Source: an archaeon (lineage in GTDB: Archaea; Nanobdellota; Nanobdellia; Woesearchaeales; ARS49). Taken from it: a stretch of 11,679 bases of DNA. The notes beneath the pieces were generated by a model, which had not been told where the DNA came from, searched no databases, and saw only the letters and a list, made by a program, of their open reading frames with translations. The DNA lies in contig JACRAI010000035.1 in NCBI GenBank assembly GCA_016213425.1, positions 1 to 11,679 of the forward strand, in the 5' to 3' direction. How positions within the stretch are numbered: position 1 is the stretch's first letter; each line of letters starts with the position of its first letter. This document shows positions 1 to 4,186 of this stretch, piece by piece. A program made the position numbers and the translations under genes.

Positions 1-288
1 ATTATTATTTGTTTTGATAAAATATCCTTCTCCTGCGTTCAAAACTAAATTGTTTAACGGTTGATGGTATGGTTTTGTTGGAGTTTTCATGTAAAACCTG
101 TATTTTAGGTCTTCTGTTGGCGGAATTGAATCATTTGCTTTGTTTGGATCCCAAAAAACAATTCCAACAATATCTGCAGCACTTGTGAAAATCAAAAGTA
201 AATCTTCAAAAAACTCGCTGGTTAAAGATCTGTTAACTTGATGCTTGTTTGGATTTATTGGTATGCCGATTGAGTTTAAATCTTGCAT
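1..288 (-). CDS. Hypothetical protein, N-terminal 96 residues only (runs off the window)
   Basis: The frame is open from an ATG at 288 down to position 1 with no stop, so the C-terminus lies outside the window. The protein starts MQDLNSIGIPINPNKHQVNR and continues with a mildly hydrophobic stretch (LLLIFTSAADIVGIVFW, residues 32-48) and a Pro/Tyr/Asn-rich part. There is no clear signal peptide or membrane helix, and I recognise no family. The start is supported by a TATA box (reverse of 311-318) centred about 27 nt upstream, which implies a leaderless transcript. It is divergent from the winged-helix gene at 438. Function unknown. Confidence 0.6.
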   Translation of the reverse strand, partial: MQDLNSIGIPINPNKHQVNRSLTSEFFEDLLLIFTSAADIVGIVFWDPNKANDSIPPTEDLKYRFYMKTPTKPYHQPLNNLVLNAGEGYFIKTNNN

Positions 289-308
289 TCTTTCTAGAGT
301 TTGTTGAA

Positions 309-320
309 GGTATATAAATT
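309..320 (-). promoter_or_regulatory. TATA box for the minus-strand gene starting at 288
   Basis: Read on the minus strand the sequence is AATTTATATACC, a good match to the archaeal TATA consensus. Its centre is about 27 nt before the ATG at 288, so transcription should begin at or next to the start codon. No Shine-Dalgarno sequence lies in between, as expected for a leaderless mRNA. Confidence 0.6.
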
Positions 321-399
321 ATTCTTTTTTCAAGAATATTTCGATATATTTTATTTCTGAATCGCTCCAATTCATATGTCTATCAAAACATACTTTGAA

Positions 400-415
400 A
401 GGAAATATTTATATA
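400..415 (+). promoter_or_regulatory. TATA box and BRE-like element for the winged-helix gene
   Basis: TTTATATA at 408-415 is preceded by a purine-rich AGGAAA, which fits a TFB recognition element. The box is centred about 27 nt before the ATG at 438, predicting a leaderless transcript. No other start signal or Shine-Dalgarno sequence lies between. Confidence 0.65.
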
Positions 416-427
416 CTTTTATATTTT

Positions 428-439
428 ATAGTATACTAT
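428..439. promoter_or_regulatory. Perfect 12-bp palindrome at the transcription start (candidate operator)
   Basis: ATAGTATACTAT is a perfect inverted repeat covering the predicted start site and the first two bases of the ATG at 438. A dimeric repressor bound here would block RNA polymerase. The gene it overlaps encodes a small winged-helix protein, so autoregulation is plausible but inferred. AT-rich DNA also produces palindromes by chance. Confidence 0.35.
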
Positions 440-767
440 GACTGGAAATTCATTATTGCTTAAACTAGTGGGTGATGTGCCTGCTTTCAGGATAGTAGAT
501 TTTTTAATAGAGAATAAAGGTTTGGATTTTTCTAAAAAAGAAATAATTGAAGGCGCGGAAATATCTAAAGCAACGCTATTCAATTATTGGGAAGAAGTTG
601 AGGATACTGAGATAGTAAAGCCAACTAGAAAATTTGGAAAAACAACTTTATTCACTTTAAATACGTCAAATCCTATAGTGAAAAGACTTCTCGATTTAGA
701 ATTAGAAATTATAAGACACTCTATGGATAAAAAAGCTGAAAGGAAAATAGCCGTCTTGGCAAGCTAA
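438..767 (+). CDS. Small winged-helix DNA-binding protein, probable transcriptional regulator
   Basis: A 109-residue protein with one winged-helix fold. An N-terminal helix carries RIVDFLIENKGLDFS (18-32). Then come KKEIIEGAEISKATLFNYW (33-51) as the helix-turn-helix with its recognition helix, a beta wing at about 60-75 (IVKPTRKFGKTTLFTLN) and a C-terminal helix from 78 that could dimerise. Its size and layout match single-domain regulators common in archaea. No ligand domain or metal site is visible. The start is fixed by a TATA box 27 nt upstream, and a palindrome overlaps the start codon. The gene ends 6 bp from the convergent gene that ends at 774. The target genes cannot be told from sequence; its own promoter is the obvious candidate. 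Confidence 0.75.
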   Translation: MTGNSLLLKLVGDVPAFRIVDFLIENKGLDFSKKEIIEGAEISKATLFNYWEEVEDTEIVKPTRKFGKTTLFTLNTSNPIVKRLLDLELEIIRHSMDKKAERKIAVLAS

Positions 768-773
768 AGAATT

Positions 774-1508
774 TTATTTGGCAAAATAAGAATTAACATC
801 TTTCAAAGCTATTTTTTCTTCAGAAATCTTTTCTAATTTATTGTTTTTTCTTTCGTATTTTCTGTAAATCAAGTAAATATTTTCTCTGATATTTTTGGTT
901 TCTTTTTCTGGGTCAAAAGTAAAAAAAGCTTCTTCAACTAAACCTTGAGAATTAAAATGAGTTACTTTACCCATTCCAAAAGAAGTGTATGCGCTTCTTT
1001 TTATTTGAAACGCCTCTGTATTCTTATATGCGTGAGGTACTTTTATTGCCAATCTAGTTTTAGTACCTAAACTTTGAGTATTTGCATCTGAATGAGTAAA
1101 ATCTGAAGGAATCATATCACTAAAATGTACACCTTCAGGCAGGTCTATGTTATTGTTTAATTCGTCAACTAGAGTTATTCTGCTATTTACCCCATCGAAA
1201 ACGTAAGCTCCGTCTGAATCTTCTTGCTCTAAAAAATATTTTGTAAGATCTTTTTCTTCACGAATGTCAACAAAAGCACCTATACTTTCGTCATGAATTA
1301 CTGTATCTTCTTTTAATCTGTTTACTAAAGTGTCTCCATTTGCTACTATTAGCAATCCATCATAATGAGTTTTTTTATCTGAACCTTCTTTTAGAGGAAG
1401 ATTATCTCCATCAACTATTCTTCCTTCTTTAACATACTTCAAGCAAGTTTCTAAATTTAGTTCTGTATGATACCTTACTAAGCATCCAAATAAATCCCCT
1501 TTTTCCAT
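774..1508 (-). CDS. Divergent DisA_N/diadenylate-cyclase-like (DAC) nucleotide-binding protein
   Basis: A 244-residue protein whose middle and C-terminal parts follow the DAC fold of DisA/CdaA/archaeal DacZ: IGAFVDIREE (76-85), an SDGAYVFDG stretch carrying the ATP-binding DGA motif (99-101), a strand with DELNNNIDLP, then SLGTKTRLAIKV (147-157) where active enzymes have G-T-R-H-R-A-A. The tail ends in a charged helix (about 202-235). The length is close to archaeal DacZ. Active DACs make c-di-AMP from two ATP. Here RHR is replaced by KTR, and the spacing from DGA is longer than usual, so it may be an inactive sensor, have altered chemistry, or be a different family sharing the fold. No signal peptide or membrane helix is present. 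The ATG at 1508 sits about 28 nt after a TATA box. It is divergent from the Lrp-like regulator at 1616. The family assignment comes from motif recognition and needs a profile search. Confidence 0.5.
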   Translation of the reverse strand: MEKGDLFGCLVRYHTELNLETCLKYVKEGRIVDGDNLPLKEGSDKKTHYDGLLIVANGDTLVNRLKEDTVIHDESIGAFVDIREEKDLTKYFLEQEDSDGAYVFDGVNSRITLVDELNNNIDLPEGVHFSDMIPSDFTHSDANTQSLGTKTRLAIKVPHAYKNTEAFQIKRSAYTSFGMGKVTHFNSQGLVEEAFFTFDPEKETKNIRENIYLIYRKYERKNNKLEKISEEKIALKDVNSYFAK

Positions 1509-1530
1509 ATTATATAGTTTAGTAAAATAG

Positions 1531-1543
1531 GTTTTTATACTTA
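1531..1543 (-). promoter_or_regulatory. TATA box for the DAC-like gene
   Basis: On the minus strand this reads TAAGTATAAAAAC. The TATAAAAA core is centred about 28 nt before the ATG at 1508, again predicting a leaderless mRNA. A candidate operator half-site (AGTAAAA, 1521-1527) lies between the box and the start. Confidence 0.55.
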
Positions 1544-1579
1544 TCTAGGCATTTTTTTTACTTTTTACCATTTAAAAGC

Positions 1580-1592
1580 AAAAATTTATTAA
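1580..1592 (+). promoter_or_regulatory. TATA box for the Lrp-like regulator gene
   Basis: The sequence CAAAAATTTATTAA has its TTTATTAA core at 1585-1592, about 27 nt before the ATG at 1616. The fit to consensus is weaker than for the other promoters here, but the spacing is the same. Confidence 0.5.
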
Positions 1593-1594
1593 TA

Positions 1595-1611
1595 AGTAAA
1601 AATATTTTACT
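1595..1611. promoter_or_regulatory. Inverted repeat AGTAAAA-ATA-TTTTACT (candidate Lrp-type operator)
   Basis: Two perfect 7-bp arms separated by 3 bp lie exactly between the TATA box (1585-1592) and the start codon (1616) of the Lrp-like gene. The same 7-mer occurs twice more in this intergenic region, at 1521-1527 (direct) and 1556-1562 (inverted). Multiple sites are typical of Lrp/AsnC proteins, which often repress their own gene. Binding by the neighbouring protein is inference. Confidence 0.4.
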
Positions 1612-1615
1612 GATT

Positions 1616-2617
1616 ATGGTTAAAATCGATTATGACTTTGTATACTTGAGGACAGAAAATGCAAGAATGCCTCTAAAAGAGATATCTAAGAACATTAAAA
1701 AAACCCCTCAAAGACTCAAATACACTTGGTCTGTTCTAGAAAAAAACAAGATAATAAGAGATCCTTATTGCATATTTGATTATTCTTATTTTGGGTTAAT
1801 ACTTTTTCGAGTATACTTTAGAAGTGCGTACACTAAAGAGAGAGAAAAAGATTTTGTTATTAATGAGCTGTTTGACAATCCTTATGTTGTTTCTATTCAT
1901 GAATTAACTGGAGAATTTGATTTAGTTGTAGAATTTATTTCTCCAAATCCTTCTAGATTTAATAAAGAATTAAAAAAAATCATCAATACTTATCCAACAC
2001 TTAATGACTATAAAATTCTTCTTAATGTAGTTACTTATGTTTATCCTAGACATTATTTAACAAAAAAAACTAATCTTCAAAGCATTTATGTAGAAAGAAT
2101 ATTGGGAGGTGACAGAGTGACAGAGTTATTCAACAAGAATGAGTTAATGGTAATGAAAAATTTACTAAACGATTCAACAGCAAGATTAACTGAATTGTCA
2201 AAAAAATCTAATTTAAACATAAAAACTGTAAGAACAATACTAAAAAATCTGAGAAAAAGAAACATAATTAAAGGATTTAAATATATTTTAGAAACAAGCA
2301 GTCTAAATTTAAACACTTCGAGACTTTTTATCAAATTGCACAACTTAAGCATAGAAAAAGAGGCCAAATTAATGGAGTTTCTTCTAAATACAAAGGAAAT
2401 AGTTCAAGTAAACAAAACAGTTGGAGATTGGGATATAGAAATTGGAGTAGAAGCGTTTGATCAAAACAGAGTAAGACAATTAATATTTCAAATAAGAGAA
2501 GAATTCAAAGAATTAATAGAAAGATTCAACTTGATTGAACTGTATAAGTGCAATAAAAAAAGCTACCTTCCTCAATACTTATTTATAGAAAAAGAAAAGG
2601 TAGAAATCGTTAATTAG
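1616..2617 (+). CDS. Tandem-duplicated Lrp/AsnC-like transcriptional regulator (HTH-RAM-HTH-RAM)
   Basis: A 333-residue protein with two Lrp/AsnC-type units in one chain. Unit 1 has a helix-turn-helix at about 7-50 (LKEISKNIKKTPQRLKYTWS) and a ligand-binding RAM-like domain at about 55-145 with the hallmark HELTGEFDLVVEF (95-107). Unit 2 has a second helix-turn-helix at about 172-222 (LTELSKKSNLNIKTVRTILK) and a second RAM-like domain at about 232-312 with TVGDWDIEIGVEAF (268-281). Classical Lrp proteins are about 150-170 residues and dimerise; this protein would carry both halves, as seen in other archaeal double-length Lrp proteins. The RAM domain usually senses an amino acid, but the ligand cannot be read from sequence. 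The start is supported by a TATA box 27 nt upstream. Its stop overlaps that of the convergent nuclease gene by 4 bp. It may regulate itself and the divergent DAC-like gene through the shared repeats. Confidence 0.8.
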   Translation: MVKIDYDFVYLRTENARMPLKEISKNIKKTPQRLKYTWSVLEKNKIIRDPYCIFDYSYFGLILFRVYFRSAYTKEREKDFVINELFDNPYVVSIHELTGEFDLVVEFISPNPSRFNKELKKIINTYPTLNDYKILLNVVTYVYPRHYLTKKTNLQSIYVERILGGDRVTELFNKNELMVMKNLLNDSTARLTELSKKSNLNIKTVRTILKNLRKRNIIKGFKYILETSSLNLNTSRLFIKLHNLSIEKEAKLMEFLLNTKEIVQVNKTVGDWDIEIGVEAFDQNRVRQLIFQIREEFKELIERFNLIELYKCNKKSYLPQYLFIEKEKVEIVN

Positions 2618-3555
2618 TTTATAACATTCAATCTATCGTGCGCATCAATGCTTGCCATGTGAGGATCTAGTTCTTTTTCATATTTTGATAATAAGTATAA
2701 TTTCATTCTATCTAATTCATCTCTGCTCACACGAGCCATTTTATCTACTTCTATTAATGCGTAAGGATATCCTGGAAATGATAAATCTGTACTATTTTTA
2801 GAAAGTAATTCTATTAATTCTTCACTAAACTCGTACATATCTAATCTGAATACATGCCTAGATTTCAAATGAAGCTTTACAAAAATTATTTCTTCATCAT
2901 TTTTATAATACCATTTAGAAAGTTTTGTTAATTTGCTCAAATTAAATCCTGCACTTAATCCATTATCACAAAGGATTGTTGAAGTCTTGCTTAATCCTGC
3001 TAAAACTATGTTTTTTTCTCTACAAGTTTCAAATAGGTCTTCATAATATTCTTTATCATAATAATTTATTTCTAAATCTCCATCTCTAACTATGAATTCA
3101 CATTTACCGATCAATTCATTGCATGCTTTTATCTCAAAAATTTTTCTAACTTTTTCACCTATAACGCCAGGCTTAATTAAATGATTGTTCTCTAGAGCAG
3201 GAAACACGAAAGAATCTTTTCTATCGAAAAACTGCACTTTATAAAAAGGACTTCTGCCGTTCTTTAAGCTGATAAGAACTACAAATTCATCAGAATCATG
3301 CATCACTCTTTTATTATCTGTGTAAATGCTCCAGTAAGTCTTTATCAATTGAACACTGAAGTTTGAAGCACTAATAATCTCTCCATTTCCTCCATCTACA
3401 AAACCTATCTTTTTTTCAGACAAAGTTTCATTAATAGGATAAAAAAAATCTTTACTCAGAAGTATTCTTTTATTTGAAAGAATTATCTCTTTCCCCTCAG
3501 CTTCAAAATCTTTTTTTAAGCTTTCAGCCACGACATCTAGCTTTCTAAGCTCCAT
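2614..3555 (-). CDS. nurA: NurA-family 5'-3' nuclease (DNA end resection)
   Basis: A 313-residue protein with the NurA motifs in order: FVDGGNGE (52-59) with the first metal-binding Asp at 54, EFIVRDGDLE (153-162) with a second acidic motif, AGLSKTSTI (186-194), IIFVKLHLKSRHVFRLD (223-239), GYPYALIEVDKMARVSRDEL (262-281), and a C-terminal ASIDAHDRLN (301-310). NurA works with the HerA translocase to resect double-strand breaks for homologous recombination. herA usually lies beside it but is absent from this window. The frame could be extended upstream to a TTG at 3588, but a TATA box (reverse of 3580-3586) lies inside that extension and is centred about 27 nt before the ATG at 3555, so I place the start there. 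The first residues are then MELRKLDVVAESLKK. Its stop overlaps the convergent regulator's stop by 4 bp. Confidence 0.8.
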   Translation of the reverse strand: MELRKLDVVAESLKKDFEAEGKEIILSNKRILLSKDFFYPINETLSEKKIGFVDGGNGEIISASNFSVQLIKTYWSIYTDNKRVMHDSDEFVVLISLKNGRSPFYKVQFFDRKDSFVFPALENNHLIKPGVIGEKVRKIFEIKACNELIGKCEFIVRDGDLEINYYDKEYYEDLFETCREKNIVLAGLSKTSTILCDNGLSAGFNLSKLTKLSKWYYKNDEEIIFVKLHLKSRHVFRLDMYEFSEELIELLSKNSTDLSFPGYPYALIEVDKMARVSRDELDRMKLYLLSKYEKELDPHMASIDAHDRLNVIN

Positions 3556-3577
3556 AAACATATTGAAAAGAGCAACA

Positions 3578-3590
3578 TTTATAAACAAAC
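3578..3590 (-). promoter_or_regulatory. TATA box for the NurA gene (decides its start)
   Basis: On the minus strand this reads GTTTGTTTATAAATG, with a strong TTTATAAA core at about 3579-3586. Its centre is about 27 nt before the ATG at 3555, matching the spacing of the other leaderless genes in the window. It excludes the upstream TTG at 3588 as the start, because that codon would precede the transcript. Confidence 0.6.
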
Positions 3591-3625
3591 CTATTTTCCC
3601 TAGTGGGAATGAGGGCCATGACGCA

Positions 3626-3635
3626 GGTATATTTC
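3626..3635 (+). promoter_or_regulatory. Candidate TATA box for the tRNA-Asp/tRNA-Lys (and possibly rpo) transcript
   Basis: GGTATATTTC carries a TATATTT core at 3628-3634. A start about 26 nt downstream would fall near 3657 and leave a leader of about 25 nt before tRNA-Asp. It is the best TATA-like element upstream of the tRNAs on the plus strand. The match is moderate. Confidence 0.4.
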
Positions 3636-3660
3636 TAAGGTAACAACAAAAGTATCTTAG
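3635..3660 (+). repeat. Inverted repeat/hairpin CTAAGGTA-N10-TATCTTAG between TATA box and tRNA-Asp
   Basis: Positions 3635-3642 and 3653-3660 form an 8-bp stem (one G·U) around a 10-nt A/C-rich loop. It begins next to the candidate TATA core and covers the predicted transcription start, so it could be an operator on DNA. It is less likely to be an RNA hairpin, because the start site falls inside it. Confidence 0.4.
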
Positions 3661-3682
3661 TTATGCCTATGTAAATACCCGC

Positions 3683-3780
3683 GCCCTGGTAGTGTAGTGG
3701 CCTATCATAGAGCCCTGTCGAGGCTCTGACCCGGGTTCGAAATGGTTTGATAACAAACTAAGAAAGTCCCGGCCAGGGCG
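3683..3780 (+). tRNA. tRNA-Asp (GTC) with a 25-nt T-loop intron
   Basis: The acceptor GCCCTGG (3683-3689) pairs perfectly with CCAGGGC (3773-3779), and the discriminator is G3780. The D-arm begins GTGTAGTGGCC, as in other archaeal tRNA-Asp. The anticodon arm is GAGCC-CTGTCGA-GGCTC (3710-3726) with anticodon GTC at 3717-3719. The T-stem is CCGGG (3731-3735) with CCCGG (3768-3772). The T-loop spans 32 nt instead of 7. Removing 3742-3766 restores the standard loop TTCGAAT and a 73-nt tRNA. CCA is not encoded. The flanking bases G3681-C3682 could extend the acceptor helix with G3780-T3781. tRNA-Lys follows 15 nt downstream, so the two are probably co-transcribed. Confidence 0.93.
3742..3766 (+). 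other. tRNA-Asp intron at position 59/60 (BHB motif)
   Basis: The T-stem serves as the outer helix. The exon bases TTCG (3736-3739) pair with the intron's AGAA (3761-3764), giving three Watson-Crick pairs and one G·A. The 5' bulge is AAA (3740-3742) cut AA|A, and the 3' bulge is AGT (3765-3767) cut AG|T. Inside, TGGTTTG pairs with CAAACTA around an ATAA loop (one G·U). Both predicted cuts independently give the consensus T-loop TTCGAAT. The tRNA splicing endonuclease would excise it. Confidence 0.8.
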
Positions 3781-3833
3781 TAAAAAAAATGTTGTGGGCC
3801 GGTAGCTCAGCCTGGCAGAGCACCTCACTTTTA

Positions 3834-3848
3834 CCCTAAGGGGAAGAA
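3834..3848 (+). other. tRNA-Lys intron 1, 15 nt at 37/38 (canonical BHB)
   Basis: The anticodon stem is the outer helix. Exon CTTT (3828-3831) pairs with intron GAAG (3843-3846), including one G·U. The 5' bulge TAC (3832-3834) is cut TA|C and the 3' bulge AAA (3847-3849) is cut AA|A. The inner helix is only CC/GG around a TAAG tetraloop, so this is close to the smallest intron that can form a complete BHB. It leaves the expected anticodon loop CTTTTAA. Confidence 0.88.
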
Positions 3849-3870
3849 ATGAGGTGGTCGCGAGTTCAAA

Positions 3871-3901
3871 ACCCTTGAAGAAACCTTTTTCGGGGTGAAC
3901 G
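3871..3901 (+). other. tRNA-Lys intron 2, 31 nt at 59/60 in the T-loop (BHB motif)
   Basis: Exon TTCA (3865-3868) pairs perfectly with intron TGAA (3896-3899). The 5' bulge AAA (3869-3871) is cut AA|A and the 3' bulge CGT (3900-3902) is cut CG|T, restoring the T-loop TTCAAAT. The intron's inner helix is CCCT/GGGG continued by GAAGAA with TTTTTC around a short ACC loop. The layout is the same as in the tRNA-Asp intron. Confidence 0.88.
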
Positions 3902-3943
3902 TCTCGTCCGGCCCGTACAACACCCAAAAACAAAAACGCGCAA

Positions 3944-4186
3944 ATGACTTCAACAAAAAAATTTGAAATAAACAAGCACCGATTAGTGCCAAAGCACAAT
4001 CTGCTTTCTGAAAAAGAAGTTAGCCAGTTATCTAAACAGTATTCAATTAAAGATATTCCAAAAATATTAGTTACAGACCCTGCGGTTGAAGAATTAAAAG
4101 CAAAAGAAGGAGATTTAATAAAAATTGAAAGAGAAAGTTTAACTGCAGGAAGAACTTTGTTTTATAGGAGGGTTGTAAATGCTTAA
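3944..4186 (+). CDS. rpoH: DNA-directed RNA polymerase subunit H (Rpb5 C-terminal homologue)
   Basis: An 80-residue protein, the normal size for archaeal RpoH, which corresponds to the C-terminal assembly domain of eukaryotic Rpb5. Family signatures are HRLVPKHNLLSEKEV (12-26), IKDIPKILVTDPAVE (35-49) and GDLIKIERESLTAGRTLFYR (56-75). It sits at the lower jaw of RNA polymerase near downstream DNA and is the first gene of the archaeal rpoH-B-A operon. The ATG is the only sensible start. There is no TATA box at the usual distance and no Shine-Dalgarno sequence. The preceding 28 nt after tRNA-Lys are A/C-rich and probably unstructured. The last 8 bases overlap the start of rpoB2. Confidence 0.95.
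   Translation: MTSTKKFEINKHRLVPKHNLLSEKEVSQLSKQYSIKDIPKILVTDPAVEELKAKEGDLIKIERESLTAGRTLFYRRVVNA
4167..4172 (+). promoter_or_regulatory. Shine-Dalgarno sequence of rpoB2
   Basis: GGAGGG lies inside the end of rpoH, with 6 nt between it and the ATG at 4179. It is the only strong Shine-Dalgarno sequence at any gene start in the window. It allows direct ribosome entry at rpoB2, whereas the downstream junctions lack one. Confidence 0.7.

Larger units (their letters stand above)
3796..3915 (+). tRNA. tRNA-Lys (TTT) with two introns (37/38 and 59/60)
   Basis: The acceptor GGGCCGG (3796-3802) pairs perfectly with CCGGCCC (3908-3914), and the discriminator is G3915. TAGCTCAGCCTGGCAGAGC is the usual archaeal tRNA-Lys D-arm. 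The anticodon stem CCTCA (3823-3827)/TGAGG (3850-3854) holds a 22-nt loop, and the T-stem GCGAG (3860-3864)/CTCGT (3903-3907) holds a 38-nt loop. Removing 3834-3848 and 3871-3901 gives the anticodon loop CTTTTAA (anticodon TTT at 3830-3832), the T-loop TTCAAAT and a 74-nt tRNA. CCA is not encoded. The flanks GTTGT (3791-3795) and ACAAC (3917-3921) are complementary and could lengthen the acceptor helix in the precursor. rpoH starts 28 nt downstream. Confidence 0.93.

Noticed and set aside
768..773. Terminator between the convergent genes ending at 767 and 774
   Set aside because: The gap is only 6 bp. The nearby T-rich stretch (771-779) is short and mostly within the end of the minus-strand gene, so I cannot support a terminator call.
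2086..2367. Minus-strand open frame within the Lrp-like gene
   Set aside because: It lies wholly opposite a coding region with clear domains, and its product is a low-complexity Leu/Phe/Ser sequence.
3556..3588. Upstream TTG start at 3588 for the NurA gene
   Set aside because: The strong TATA box lies inside this extension, and an ATG at 3555 has the correct leaderless spacing.
3736..3767. tRNA-Asp as a broken gene or half of a split tRNA
   Set aside because: Both halves lie in order 25 nt apart, all stems are intact, and a BHB motif gives exact removal of the insert.
3667..3999. Minus-strand open frame of 110 codons across the tRNA genes
   Set aside because: It is antisense to two well-folded tRNAs and the start of rpoH. 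Its product is only the reverse reading of tRNA stems and introns, with no recognisable motif.
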